64,000 nucleotides of DNA from Bacteroides sp. CAG:545 (GCA_000432515.1 HF996009.1:1-64000); one strand, 5' to 3'. Positions 30,965-41,470 are shown, counted from the stretch's first letter. Numbers and translations are program-made. The notes: generated from the letters alone by a model not told the origin.

Positions 30965-32251
30965 ATGACACAGAAAAAATCAAACATTGTGGCTATCGTT
31001 ACGATGTGTTTCATCTTCGCGATGATTTCTTTCGTGACCAATATGGCCGCGCCTTTCGGAACAATCTGGAAGAACCAGTATGAGTGGGCAGGAATGATGG
31101 GCAATATGATGAACTTTGCAGCATACCTCTTCATGGGTATCCCTGCAGGCAAGATGCTCATCAAATACGGCTACAAGAAGACTACACTTGCAGCTCTCGC
31201 TACCGGTTTCATCGGTATCGTAATCCAGTGGCTTTCAAGCCGTTCTTTCGTCGGTGATTCAGCCATCTATGTTTACCTCTTCGGCGCATTCGTCTGCGGT
31301 TTCTGCGTATGTATGCTCAATACTGTCGTAAACCCTATGCTCAACATCCTCGGCGGTGGCGGAAACAAGGGTAACCAGTACATCCAGATCGGCGGTACCA
31401 TGAACTCCCTCACCGGAACATTCACTCCGCTCCTCGTAGGTATGCTTATCGGCACTGTTACGAATACTACAGCCATGAGCGACGTGGCTCCTCTGCTTTT
31501 CATCGCAATGGGCGTATTCGCATTGGCATACATCATCATTTCATTCGTTAATATCCCTGAGCCTGCTCAGGAGAGACAGACCACGAAATACGAGCACAGC
31601 GCATGGAGTTTCCGTCACCTTGTACTCGGTGTCGTGGCCATTTTCTTCTATGTAGGTGTTGAGGTAGGTATCCCTGCACAGCTTATATTCTACTTCTCTG
31701 ACGCTACTGAAAAAGGCGCAGGTATCGCTGTCAATGGTGCCGCTATCGGCGGTGCGATTGCTGCCGTTTACTGGCTGCTCATGATGGTAGGCCGTATCTG
31801 CAGCTCATTCATCAGCGGCAAGATCAGCACCAAGGCTCAGCTCTCCACAGTTTCAGCCGTAGCCATCCTCTTCATCATCATTGCCATCTTCCTTCCGAAG
31901 AGCATCACCATGTCAATGCCTGCATACAGCGTTGAAAACGGATTCACAATGGTTGCAGGCGTGCCGATGAAGGCGCTCTTCCTTGTGCTCTGCGGTCTCT
32001 GCACTTCATTGATGTGGGGAACGATCTTCAACCTCAGTACAGAGGGACTCGGGAAATATACCGAGCAGGCTTCCGGAATCTTCATGATGATGGTTGTCGG
32101 TGGCGGTGTGATGCCTCTGATTCAGGACTTCATCGCCAAATATACCGACTATATGTCCAGCTACTGGCTTGTAGTGGCAATGCTCTGCTTCATCCTCTAC
32201 TATGCGCTCGTAGGCTGCAAGAACGTGAACAAAGATATTCCTGTTGAATAA
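30965..32251 (+). CDS. FHS-type MFS sugar permease
   Basis: A 428-aa inner-membrane transporter with about 12 hydrophobic segments. It resembles the fucose/glucose/GlcNAc permease (FHS) branch of the major facilitator superfamily. Features include the paired Met-rich helix MMGNMMNFAAYLFMG and the IPAGKMLIKYGYKK loop. It would bring monosaccharide released in the periplasm into the cytoplasm, where the ROK kinase encoded 15 bp downstream could phosphorylate it. The exact sugar cannot be read from sequence; glucose and GlcNAc are the leading options given the flanking loci. Confidence 0.85.
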   Translation: MTQKKSNIVAIVTMCFIFAMISFVTNMAAPFGTIWKNQYEWAGMMGNMMNFAAYLFMGIPAGKMLIKYGYKKTTLAALATGFIGIVIQWLSSRSFVGDSAIYVYLFGAFVCGFCVCMLNTVVNPMLNILGGGGNKGNQYIQIGGTMNSLTGTFTPLLVGMLIGTVTNTTAMSDVAPLLFIAMGVFALAYIIISFVNIPEPAQERQTTKYEHSAWSFRHLVLGVVAIFFYVGVEVGIPAQLIFYFSDATEKGAGIAVNGAAIGGAIAAVYWLLMMVGRICSSFISGKISTKAQLSTVSAVAILFIIIAIFLPKSITMSMPAYSVENGFTMVAGVPMKALFLVLCGLCTSLMWGTIFNLSTEGLGKYTEQASGIFMMMVVGGGVMPLIQDFIAKYTDYMSSYWLVVAMLCFILYYALVGCKNVNKDIPVE

Positions 32252-32266
32252 TAAATAATAATAGGT

Positions 32267-33235
32267 ATGAATAAAATGGATACGCCTTATGTTGTCGGCG
32301 TCGATGTCGGTGGACAGACCACCAAGATAGGCGTTGTGGATATGAGAGGTCAGGTTCTTGCCCAGACGGTCATCAGAACCGACACTCACGATGAAGTGGA
32401 ACCTTATATTGATGAACTTGCAGAGGCTATCGACAAGGTGATTGCCGATGCCGGCGTCACAGGACAGGTCCGCGGTATCGGAATGGGTATTCCTAACGGA
32501 AACTACTATACCGGAGAAATCGAGAACGCCGTAAACCTCAAATGGGGAAACAAGGGCGTGATTCCTGTTGCCAAGCTCCTGAAAGAGAGGATGAACGGCA
32601 TTCCTGTAGCTCTTACCAATGATGCCAATGCGGCTGCCATGGGTGAGATGACATACGGTGCTGCGAGAGGCATGAAGAACTTCATCATGATTACTCTCGG
32701 AACAGGTGTCGGCAGCGGTATCGTGATAAACGGAGAGGTGGTTTATGGCCACGACGGTTTCGCCGGCGAACTTGGCCACACCTGCGCAGTACGTCACAAC
32801 GGCCGTCTCTGCAACTGCGGAAAGACCGGCTGTCTGGAAACTTACACCTCAGCTACCGGTGTTGCGCGCACAGCCCGTGAATGGTTGGACATGAGCGAAG
32901 AACCATCCTCGCTCAGAAGCCTTGACAACATCTCTTCAAAGGATGTTTACGAGGCTGCCAAAGAGGGAGACAAGCTCGCGCTCAAGATATTTGACTACAC
33001 CGGAACTGTTCTCGGTGAGTCATTCGCAGACTTCATCGCATTCAGCTCCCCGGAAGCCATCGTGCTTTTCGGCGGTCTTGCCCGTGCCAAGGAGTTCCTG
33101 CGTGAGCCTATCGAAAAGGCGATGAACGCCAATGTCCTTCCTTTGTGGAAAGACAAGGTGAAGATCGTCTTCTCTCAGCTCAAGGAATCTGACGCTGCCA
33201 TCCTCGGCGCTTCAGCTCTCGCCTGGGAGCTGTAG
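32267..33235 (+). CDS. ROK family sugar kinase
   Basis: A 322-aa cytoplasmic ROK kinase (glucokinase or related hexose/amino-sugar kinase). It shows the N-terminal phosphate motif VDVGGQTTKIGVV, catalytic Asp119 in TNDANAAAMGE, the LGTGVGSG loop, Glu168-x-Gly-His171, and the zinc motif CNCGKTGC at 182-189. It has no DNA-binding domain, so it is an enzyme and not a ROK repressor. Bacteroides RokA uses glucose and some amino sugars; specificity here is open. It probably forms an operon with the permease. Confidence 0.9.
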   Translation: MNKMDTPYVVGVDVGGQTTKIGVVDMRGQVLAQTVIRTDTHDEVEPYIDELAEAIDKVIADAGVTGQVRGIGMGIPNGNYYTGEIENAVNLKWGNKGVIPVAKLLKERMNGIPVALTNDANAAAMGEMTYGAARGMKNFIMITLGTGVGSGIVINGEVVYGHDGFAGELGHTCAVRHNGRLCNCGKTGCLETYTSATGVARTAREWLDMSEEPSSLRSLDNISSKDVYEAAKEGDKLALKIFDYTGTVLGESFADFIAFSSPEAIVLFGGLARAKEFLREPIEKAMNANVLPLWKDKVKIVFSQLKESDAAILGASALAWEL

Positions 33236-33289
33236 GTCAATGCCAATAACCGCAGTTTCCCTTAACGGAGAACTGCACCGAATAGTATT

Positions 33290-33322
33290 ACGGACGCGAC
33301 TGGTCTCAGCCGCGTCCGTTTT
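33290..33322 (+). terminator. Intrinsic terminator after the ROK kinase gene
   Basis: Stem ACGGACGCG/CGCGTCCGT (33290-33298 with 33311-33319), a 12-nt loop and a run of four T. It separates the permease-kinase operon from the GH20 locus. Confidence 0.85.
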
Positions 33323-33404
33323 GCGTTGTGAGGCGGCGTGCCATATCGCTGTAGCATAATGGGAAAAACGTTTAAAAAAAGTCGATAAAAAAGTATTATC
33401 CCTA

Positions 33405-33435
33405 TTGTAAATTTGATACTGAATTTTTAATTTTG
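33405..33435 (+). promoter_or_regulatory. Promoter of the GH20-led glycan locus
   Basis: TTG at 33405-33407, a 20-bp spacer and TAATTTTG at 33428-33435 fit the Bacteroidota consensus, about 54 bp before the GH20 start at 33489. Gaps downstream are short until 59033, so a very long transcript is possible. Confidence 0.65.
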
Positions 33436-33488
33436 TGACTTCAGTTTGGGGGACTGGAAACCATCATGATAACATTAATAAATAGTAT

Positions 33489-35200
33489 ATGAACCGCAGA
33501 TTAGTTACACTTGCATTGACAGGTATGCTCGCTGCTGTGTCTTGCAGCAAAACCACACAAACACTGCCATTCAGCGTAATTCCTCAGCCGGCGGAAGTCG
33601 AAATTTCCGGTGGGGGGGGTATAGGCTAAAGTCCTCTGACCTAATTGTTTCCGAACAGATTGACGATAATGTCAAGTCCGCTATAGCGGAATTTGCCGCT
33701 CATCTTCAGACTGTTGCGGGTGGCAAAAATAGTATCATATCAGGAGAGGAAGGAAAAGGTGTCGTGTTCAGTATTGACACCACTCTCGCAAACGAAGCCT
33801 ACACCATAGAGACGGACAAATCTAGTGTCCAGGTGAAGGCCAATTCTTACAACGGCTTCATATACGCACTCCAGACCATCGCCCAGATGCTTCCGGCAGA
33901 ATTCTATGGAAGCAAGAGAGCAAGAGGCGTGGACTTCTACATTCCTTACGGTGTCATAAAGGACGCTCCACGTTTCGCCTATCGTGGCGTCCTCATCGAT
34001 GTAGGACGTCATTTCTACAGCGTCGATGAGATCAAGAAATGTCTGGACATCATGTCCGTCTATAAGGAGAATGTATTCCATTGGCATCTTACCGAGGACC
34101 AGGGATGGCGAATGGAAATCAAGAAATATCCTAAACTTACAGAAATCGGCTCGCTCCGTCACGGCACCCAGATAGACTTCGACAGGACACATCTCCGTCC
34201 TGAAGACCATGGCGGTTTCTATACACAGGATGAAATGCGTGATGTGGTAGCTTACGCTGCAAAACGCGGCATCACTGTCATTCCGGAACTCGACCTTCCC
34301 GGCCACATGCTCAGCGCCCTCGCGGCATATCCTGAATTGGGATGTACAGGCGGCCCTTATGAGGTAGCCAATACCTGGGGCGTGAAGAAAGACGTGCTCT
34401 GCGTCGGAAAGGAGGAGACATTCAAATTTCTTGAGGATGTCCTTACTGAAATGATGGACATCTTCCCGTCCAAGTATATAAATATAGGTGGCGACGAGGT
34501 GCCTAAGGACCGCTGGAATGCCTGCCCTCGTTGTCGTGCGAGAATGAAGGCTCTCGGACTGTATGACCACGACGGACATACGGCAGGACAATATCTTCAG
34601 AACTATGTCACCGCCCGCATCCAGAAATTCCTGGCTGAACACGGTCGCCGCATAATCGGCTGGGAAGAAATCCTCGAAGGTGACCTTGCAGAGGGCGCTA
34701 CCGTCATGACATGGAAAGGAACAGGCGAAAATGTGGACCAGAGGCTCTGGAACTATGACTGCGTTATGAGTCCACGCGGATATATGTACATTGACCGCTA
34801 TCAGTCACATGAGCAGGACCGCGAACCGTTCTCCATCGGTGCCTATCTCCCTGTCGAAAATGTCTATGGCTATGAGCCTTACGACGGCGTGCCGGAATAC
34901 GGAAAGAAGAGGATTCTCGGTGTCCAGGCAAATCTCTGGACAGAGTACGTGAACACTCCGGAGTATCTCGAATATATGCTTCTTCCACGACTTGCCGCAC
35001 TCAGCGAGGTTCAGTGGGTGCAGGAAGGGCATAAGGACTGGAACCGTTTCCGTAAAGCTCTCGACCATTCCGCAAAGATCTATGAAGAAATGGGACTTAC
35101 ATACTGCAAATATGCATGGGGCATAGTCGGCCTTCCGGAACATGAACAGCCCGCAAGGACACCTGACGAACTTAAGGAGTATCTCGACAATAGACAGTAA
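33489..35200 (+). CDS. GH20 beta-N-acetylhexosaminidase lipoprotein, frameshifted at a G8 tract
   Basis: GH20 enzymes release terminal beta-GlcNAc or GalNAc from glycans. Translation from the ATG at 33489 gives a lipoprotein signal (lipobox Cys19, AAVSCSK) and LPFSVIPQPAEV, typical of GH20 N-termini. It then runs into eight G (33612-33619) and stops at 33627-33629 after 46 residues. The rest of the enzyme continues in another frame to 35200. It includes a GH20b region, YRGVLIDVGRHFY, HWHLTEDQGWR and the catalytic Asp-Glu pair in GGDEVPKDRW (34493-34498). Nine G would restore one reading frame. Phase variation or a sequencing error could explain this. Confidence 0.85.
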
Positions 35201-35226
35201 CAGAAAACCATTAACACTAAATTTAT

Positions 35227-36681
35227 ATGCATTATTCTAAACCATTTATGTCGTTGTTGACCGTAGTTGCTGCGGCTGCAATGCTGGCCGTTTCGTGCTG
35301 CAATGAGCAATCTAAGGTCATAAAAACAGAAGTTCCGGCCCGTCCTGAGGGACAGACCGATGTCCTCGGACTTCGCCTCGCCCCTATTGACACTGTCAGG
35401 ATCGGTTTCGTAGGACTTGGCGGACGCGGCTCTTATGCATTGTACAGATATCTGTCCGTTCCATGGACCAAGATCGTTGCCCTCTGCGACATTGAACCTG
35501 ACAGAGTTCAGAAAAATGTCGATTTCCTGAAAGAGCATGGAATCGAGGTAAGAGGGACTTATACCGGTGATGAAGGATATAAGGAACTCTGCAGGAGAGA
35601 CGACATTGACCTTGTATATATATGCACCGACTGGGTAAATCACACTCCAGTTGCGCTCGAAGCCCTCAATAACGGCAAGAACACCGCCATCGAGGTTCCT
35701 TCAGCCACATCTCTTGCCGAGTGCTGGGCGCTTGTCAATGCTGCGGAGAAGAACAGGAAACACTGTATGATGCTTGAGAACTGCTGCTACGACTTCTTCG
35801 AGCTTTCTGCACTCGAGATGGCACGCAAAGGTGTCTTCGGGGACATTATCCATGCTGAAGGTGCTTATTGCCATAACCTTACAGACTTCTGGGACGGATA
35901 TTGGAGAAACTGGCGTCTTGAATTCAACAGCAAGCACAAGGGAGACATCTATCCTACTCATGGCCTCGGCCCTGTCTGCCAGGCCCTTAATATCCATAGG
36001 GGAGACCGCCTGAAGACTCTTGTAGCCATGGATACCCCTTCTGCTAACGGTATCAAGTCTGTCAAGAGATACCAGAACGAGGATATGCCTGATTTCCAGA
36101 ATGGTGACCTCACTTCCACAATGATTCTCACCGAAAACGGCAAGTCTATCCTTATCGAACACGATGTGATGACTCCGCGTCCTTACAACAGAATGTACCA
36201 GCTTGTCGGAACTGAAGGCTATGCTGCGAAATACCCTGTAGAGCAGTGGAGCATCAGCAAGGGACAGGCTGAGCACATCGGTCTTATCGTAAGTGACGAT
36301 AAGGCAGAAGGCGACGGCCTTATGAATGAAAGAGACCGTATCGACTTCCACGGAACTCTTCCTGAAAGTGTAGTGAAGAAACTTCAGGAAATGTATCCTA
36401 CACCTATTCTTGATGATGACCTCGAGGCACTTGCAAAGAAGGTCGGCGGACATGGCGGAATGGACTTCCTTATGGACTACCGTCTGAACTACTGTCTCCA
36501 CTACGGACTTCCGCTCGATATGGACGTATATGACCTTGCAGAATGGTGCTGCATCGGTGAACTCGGTTCCATTTCCATCGCGAACGGCTGCGCTCCTGTC
36601 GAGGTGCCTGACTTCACTCGTGGAGCTTGGAACAAGGTGGATGGCTTCAAGTATGCCTTCGCCGACGGTTCTATGAGATAA
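35227..36681 (+). CDS. GH109-like alpha-N-acetylgalactosaminidase (Gfo/Idh/MocA fold) lipoprotein
   Basis: A 484-aa protein with a lipoprotein signal (Cys24/Cys25) and a Gfo/Idh/MocA fold. The Rossmann motif IGFVGLGGRGS is at about 59-69. GH109 enzymes use a tightly bound NAD and a redox-assisted mechanism to remove alpha-linked GalNAc, for example from blood group A. Family-like segments include EVPSATSLAECW, MMLENCCYDFFE, YPTHGLGPVCQ and GGHGGMDFLMDYRLNYC. The gene starts 26 bp after GH20 and 38 bp before SusC. A plain oxidoreductase is the alternative, but the export signal and context favour GH109. Confidence 0.85.
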   Translation: MHYSKPFMSLLTVVAAAAMLAVSCCNEQSKVIKTEVPARPEGQTDVLGLRLAPIDTVRIGFVGLGGRGSYALYRYLSVPWTKIVALCDIEPDRVQKNVDFLKEHGIEVRGTYTGDEGYKELCRRDDIDLVYICTDWVNHTPVALEALNNGKNTAIEVPSATSLAECWALVNAAEKNRKHCMMLENCCYDFFELSALEMARKGVFGDIIHAEGAYCHNLTDFWDGYWRNWRLEFNSKHKGDIYPTHGLGPVCQALNIHRGDRLKTLVAMDTPSANGIKSVKRYQNEDMPDFQNGDLTSTMILTENGKSILIEHDVMTPRPYNRMYQLVGTEGYAAKYPVEQWSISKGQAEHIGLIVSDDKAEGDGLMNERDRIDFHGTLPESVVKKLQEMYPTPILDDDLEALAKKVGGHGGMDFLMDYRLNYCLHYGLPLDMDVYDLAEWCCIGELGSISIANGCAPVEVPDFTRGAWNKVDGFKYAFADGSMR

Positions 36682-36719
36682 AACCATATTTTCACGACTA
36701 TTTACTAATAAATAGCTAA

Positions 36720-39701
36720 ATGAGATCCTTATTGCTTAGTAAGGTCAGTACATTGCTGGCCTTATGCCTCCTTACATTTTCTGTGGAGGCGGTTGCGCAG
36801 CATCGCGTGTCCGGAAAAATCACGGATAAAGCTACTGGTGAGCCACTTGTGGGTGTCAGCGTAGCAGTAAAGGGAACTTCCAAAGGCGTCATCACAAACG
36901 TGGATGGAAAGTACACTGTAGAAGTAGCTCCAGATGCTACACTCCTCCTCGGTTACCTCGGTTACAAAGACCTTTCAGTCGATGTGGACGGCCGTTCTGT
37001 AGTCAATGCGACAATGGAATCCGACATCAACACGCTCGATGAAGTCGTGATGGTAGGTTACTCGTCAATGAAAAAGGCTGAGCTTTCCAGTGCGGTCACC
37101 ACTGTGCAGGGAGACAAGCTTCGCGACGTCACGACTCCTGACCTCGGGTCAATGCTTCAGGGCAAGATCGCCGGCGTCCAGGTTACCAATTCCTCTGGTG
37201 CTCCAGGCTCTTCTGCAACCATCCGCATCAGGGGAACAGGCAGTATTGCAGCCGGTTCAGACCCTCTCTATGTCGTGGATGGCGTAGCAGGAGGTACATT
37301 CAACCCTAACGATGTCGAGAGCATTACGGTCTTGAAGGATGCCGGTTCTACCGGTATCTATGGCGCTTCCGGTTCCGGCGGTGTAATCGTCGTTACCACC
37401 AAGCATGCCAAGGCAGGGCAGGACCCGATTGTGAACTTCAAGGCTCAGGTCGGCCTCAAACAGCTTTTGACCGGACGTTTCCGCGTTCTCAACGCAAACG
37501 AGCTATATAACTTCTATTCATCAGTTCTTTCCAAAGCTTCAATGAAGGCTTATCCGAAGGAACTCCGTAACCAGGATTTCGACTGGCTGGATGACGCGCG
37601 CCGTTTGGGTGTCACCCAGAACTATTACGCTTCCGCTTCCGCCAACCTCAAGAAAATCACTTTCCTCACCAGTCTCGACTGGTATGACGAGAACGGAACC
37701 CAGCGCGAATCCAAGTACAACAAGCTTTCCGGCAAGGTGGAAGTCGGTGCTGAACTCGTGAAAGGAGTAAATCTTACTGCTCGCGTAAACTACACCCAGT
37801 CCAAGACCATCACCGGGCACGGTCTCGGATGTTATAACCAGCTTCCGTGGAATAACCCTTACGATGAGCGCACCGGAAAATACATCTACATTGACTCTGC
37901 CGTGCGTCCTGACAACGGGAAAACCTGGTATGGCCGCGAGGCGAACAACCCTCTCTTCGCATCGTCAATGAATCCTAACCCGTATTCGACATCGAAGAGC
38001 TTCATCGGTGACCTTCGCCTGTCTTGGGACATCACCGATTACCTCTCCATCTCCACTACAAACCGCTACTCCTCAGACGACTCTTTCTACAAGAGCGTCA
38101 CCACTCCGGAGGCGAAAAGCAAGAGTTGGCCGGATGGACAGATCAGTCAGGGACTCACTTGGGGCCACTCTTTCGGAACTACCAACATTCTCAAATTCAA
38201 CAAGTTGTTTAAGAATGTCCATAGTGTCAATGCCCTCCTCGGCCATGAATACGGCTGCAGCGACTACGAGTATATGAACGTTGTTACCTCAGGCCTCAAG
38301 AACGGAATGCAGGTGCTCAACGGAACCAAGCCTGAGAACATCTACGGAACCAAGACAGAGGCTGCTTCCTGGTCACTTTTCGCCCAGGCGCAGTACTCCT
38401 ATAACGAGCGTTACTTCTTCAATGCCACATTCCGTGCAGATGCCTCTTCAGTTTTTGCACCTAAGAACAAGGTCGGCTACTTCCCGGCAGGCTCTTTCGC
38501 CTGGCTCATCTCCAATGAGGATTTCATGAAGTCCCAGGATGTCGTCTCCTTCCTCAAGCTCAGGGCAAGTTATGGTCTTACCGGTAACTCCAATATCGGA
38601 AACTACAAGTACCTCGATATCTATGGGTTCAACGAAAGACTTCAGTATCAGGGAGTTCAGGGAGCTTATCCTGAAACTGTAGCCAATCCTTACCTCCATT
38701 GGGAGACAGCGGTGATGAGAAACCTCGGAATCGATGTGTCGTTCCGCAATTTCCTCACCCTCAATATTGATGTTTACAGTAACCTTAACAGGGATCTTCT
38801 CCTCGATGTCCCTCTCGCCCTCAGCTCCGGCTTCTCACGCAGAACTGAAAATGTCGGCAAGGTAAGCAACAAGGGTGTGGAACTCACATTGACCTCCAAC
38901 AACTTCAACCGCAAGAACTTCAAGTGGACTACCACCCTCAATCTCGGACACAACAAGAATACTGTCGTATATCTTCCTGACCACGAGGACATCATGTCTT
39001 CAAGCTCACAGGGTAACCAGATTTACCGCGAAGGCGAGGCCCTCTACAGCTGGTACATGCCGAAGTGGCTGGGCGTAGATCCTGAGACCGGCGACCCTCT
39101 CTGGGAACATCTGATCAAGGATGAGAACGGCAATGTCACAGGTACCGAGCCTACCAACAAGCTCGACCTCACCAATGACAACCAGATTGTCGGCAATGCT
39201 CAGCCTAAACTTGTCGGTGGTCTTCTCAATACTTTCAATGTCTATGGCATCGAGATAAGCGCAAACCTCCAGTTCAACTATGGCAACAAGGTCTTCAATG
39301 ACTCACGCCGTTATGTGGACTCGGACGGAGCTTACATCGACTATAACTTCATGTCCATCGACAACGGCCTCGGATGGAGCCGCTGGACCAAGAAGGGTGA
39401 CAATGCTACGCATCCTCGCGCAAGACTCGGAGGAAACCGTCTTTCAAACGAGGTTACTTCACGTTATCTCGAAGACGGCAGCTATCTGCGTATCAAGAAT
39501 ATTACCATCAGCTATCCTCTTCCTGCCAATGTGCTGAGGAAGATGCATCTTCAGGGACTGAGGATTTTCCTCTCAGGTGATAACCTCTACACATTCACCA
39601 AATTCTCCGGAATGGACCCTGAGGTAGGTGTAAAGGGACTTTTCAGCTACAACTATCCTGTGTCCCGCGTATTCTCTCTTGGAGTTGACGTTAAATTTTA
39701 A
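36720..39701 (+). CDS. SusC/RagA-type TonB-dependent transporter (PUL 2, first pair)
   Basis: A 993-aa outer membrane importer. A signal peptide is followed by a carboxypeptidase-regulatory-like domain (about 28-100, VSGKITDKATGEPLVGVSV). The plug follows with IRIRGTGSIAAGSDPLYVVDG and YGASGSGGVIVVTTK, and the barrel ends DVKF. Its TAA stop shares the final A with the ATG of the next gene (39701), so SusC and SusD are probably translationally coupled. Confidence 0.95.
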   Translation: MRSLLLSKVSTLLALCLLTFSVEAVAQHRVSGKITDKATGEPLVGVSVAVKGTSKGVITNVDGKYTVEVAPDATLLLGYLGYKDLSVDVDGRSVVNATMESDINTLDEVVMVGYSSMKKAELSSAVTTVQGDKLRDVTTPDLGSMLQGKIAGVQVTNSSGAPGSSATIRIRGTGSIAAGSDPLYVVDGVAGGTFNPNDVESITVLKDAGSTGIYGASGSGGVIVVTTKHAKAGQDPIVNFKAQVGLKQLLTGRFRVLNANELYNFYSSVLSKASMKAYPKELRNQDFDWLDDARRLGVTQNYYASASANLKKITFLTSLDWYDENGTQRESKYNKLSGKVEVGAELVKGVNLTARVNYTQSKTITGHGLGCYNQLPWNNPYDERTGKYIYIDSAVRPDNGKTWYGREANNPLFASSMNPNPYSTSKSFIGDLRLSWDITDYLSISTTNRYSSDDSFYKSVTTPEAKSKSWPDGQISQGLTWGHSFGTTNILKFNKLFKNVHSVNALLGHEYGCSDYEYMNVVTSGLKNGMQVLNGTKPENIYGTKTEAASWSLFAQAQYSYNERYFFNATFRADASSVFAPKNKVGYFPAGSFAWLISNEDFMKSQDVVSFLKLRASYGLTGNSNIGNYKYLDIYGFNERLQYQGVQGAYPETVANPYLHWETAVMRNLGIDVSFRNFLTLNIDVYSNLNRDLLLDVPLALSSGFSRRTENVGKVSNKGVELTLTSNNFNRKNFKWTTTLNLGHNKNTVVYLPDHEDIMSSSSQGNQIYREGEALYSWYMPKWLGVDPETGDPLWEHLIKDENGNVTGTEPTNKLDLTNDNQIVGNAQPKLVGGLLNTFNVYGIEISANLQFNYGNKVFNDSRRYVDSDGAYIDYNFMSIDNGLGWSRWTKKGDNATHPRARLGGNRLSNEVTSRYLEDGSYLRIKNITISYPLPANVLRKMHLQGLRIFLSGDNLYTFTKFSGMDPEVGVKGLFSYNYPVSRVFSLGVDVKF

Positions 39702-41449
39702 TGAAAGCAGTCATGAAAAAATATATATTGCTGATAGCCACGCTGATAACAGCGGTTTCCTGCAATCTTGAATTCTTCCCGTACGACAAGGTTTCGTCCG
39801 GAAGCATGCAGAATGTCGAGAATGCCGGAGTGGCCACTGACGGTAACTACGCCCTTTTCAAAGCGGCGTTGGACTACGGCGGATTCTTCACCGTCGGCAA
39901 CACTTATGTCCGTCACCTCTTCCAGCTCAACGAGTTCAAGGGTGACAATACCCTGATGTCAGGAAAGAGTACTGACCCTCTGTTCCTCGATTCCACACTC
40001 GATGACTCGGCTACTGATACCAATACCGAGTACTTCTGGTTCATATCCTACAAGATATGCTACGCTACATCAGTGCTTATCAATATGATACCGGACGATA
40101 CTGGCGATGCTGAACTTCGTCATATCAAGGGAGAAAACCTCGTCATGAGAGCATTTGCCCACATGAACCTCTGCCAGGTCTTCAGCTTCCCTTATGTATG
40201 GAGCGACGGCTCTGAGCCGGGCGTGATCATCAACACGGGTGAAAGCGGTACGACCCGCGCCACCGTAAAACAGGTCTATGACCAGGTGGAGGCTGACCTC
40301 AAGGCGGCCGTGGCATGTATGGACGGCGGCACGAGACGCGGCAACAACAGCTACATCAGCAAGGCTACCGCACAGGGACTTCTCGCCCGTCTCTATCTCT
40401 ATGAAGGACGTGACCAGGACTGTATAAACATGGTGGGTGAGATGCTTGCGGGCGCAGAGCCTTCTTCAATGCTCGACCCTGACTATGAGCACCTTTTCCA
40501 GTTCACCAAGGAGTCCAAGGAAGTCCTCTGGTGCGTAGGTCTCATTGACAATACCACTGACATCGCAGGCCAGTCCGCAGTTCTCGGTTCAATGTACTGG
40601 TGTCAGGGTGACCCTGGCGACGGTTCAGGATGGGCAGAGATCTACTGGTCTCAGCCGCTCCTCGACCTCTTCTGGAGATATCCTGAGGATAAGCGCCTTA
40701 CGATGCTTGACCAGATGCACAAGTCCAAGACCGGAGCCAAGATGATTTACTGGCCGATTCCGACAGGTGATGCGCACTATGAGAACAACATTGACCGTAA
40801 TCCTGTCTTCAATGAGGCTACAGGCAAGTGGACCTGCACTGAATACTGGTTCGAAGGTGAAACCGAGCGCTCCATGAAGCACGAAGTCGAGACCGAGATT
40901 GTCAATACCTACCCGAAATACTACATCACTACCCATGATGGCAACAAGCAGTATGTCACTGTTACTGATTCACTCGGATGCCGTATCGGCGGTGGCGGAA
41001 ATGTCTATCCGCTGAACTACATGAAGAAGTTCTCCTGCCAGGAAGGCCAGCTCACGAACCTTTCATCTCCTGCGTTCATCCGTTGGGGCGAGCTCATTCT
41101 CGACCGTGCAGAGGCTTATGCTCACTTGGGCGAAGACCAGAAAGCGCTTGACGACGTGAACGTCATCAGAAAACGTGCAGGGCTTTCCGACGAGGCCATG
41201 TTCACACTCGCCAACTACAAGGAGCGCGGCTATGACACCGTTCTGGATGTCGTTCTGGATGAGCGCCGTCTCGAGCTCTGCTTCGAAGGCTTCCGCGTGT
41301 TCGACCTCCAGAGAAACAAGAAGGACATTGACCGCAGATATGCAGGCCGTCAGCCGTGGGAAGTCGTCAAGTACGACGATCTCCGTCTGCGCTACCAGAT
41401 CCCTAAGAAGGAAATCCTCGTGACAGGCATTCCTCAGAATCCACGCTAA
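39701..41449 (+). CDS. SusD/RagB-type glycan-binding lipoprotein (PUL 2, first pair)
   Basis: A 582-aa SusD homologue with lipobox Cys21 (TAVSCNLE). An alternative start at 39713 would shorten the signal by four residues. The core shows IKGENLVMRAFAHMNLCQVFSFPYVW, FIRWGELILDRAEAYAHLGE and the C-terminal DERRLELCFEGFRVFDLQRNKKD. The C-terminus ends with IPQNPR. It is longer than the PUL 1 SusD, with extra loops between the TPR part and the C-terminal block. Confidence 0.94.
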   Translation: MKAVMKKYILLIATLITAVSCNLEFFPYDKVSSGSMQNVENAGVATDGNYALFKAALDYGGFFTVGNTYVRHLFQLNEFKGDNTLMSGKSTDPLFLDSTLDDSATDTNTEYFWFISYKICYATSVLINMIPDDTGDAELRHIKGENLVMRAFAHMNLCQVFSFPYVWSDGSEPGVIINTGESGTTRATVKQVYDQVEADLKAAVACMDGGTRRGNNSYISKATAQGLLARLYLYEGRDQDCINMVGEMLAGAEPSSMLDPDYEHLFQFTKESKEVLWCVGLIDNTTDIAGQSAVLGSMYWCQGDPGDGSGWAEIYWSQPLLDLFWRYPEDKRLTMLDQMHKSKTGAKMIYWPIPTGDAHYENNIDRNPVFNEATGKWTCTEYWFEGETERSMKHEVETEIVNTYPKYYITTHDGNKQYVTVTDSLGCRIGGGGNVYPLNYMKKFSCQEGQLTNLSSPAFIRWGELILDRAEAYAHLGEDQKALDDVNVIRKRAGLSDEAMFTLANYKERGYDTVLDVVLDERRLELCFEGFRVFDLQRNKKDIDRRYAGRQPWEVVKYDDLRLRYQIPKKEILVTGIPQNPR

Positions 41450-41470
41450 TAATAATACTATCTGAAAAAT

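Noticed and set aside
33542..33640. TTG start at 33542 as the true GH20 start
   Set aside because: It yields an Asn/Ser/Arg-rich non-signal N-terminus, while the other frame from 33489 gives a clean lipoprotein signal and GH20-like start.
35701..36687. 328-aa minus-strand frame opposite the GH109-like gene
   Set aside because: It is a shadow frame without recognisable features.
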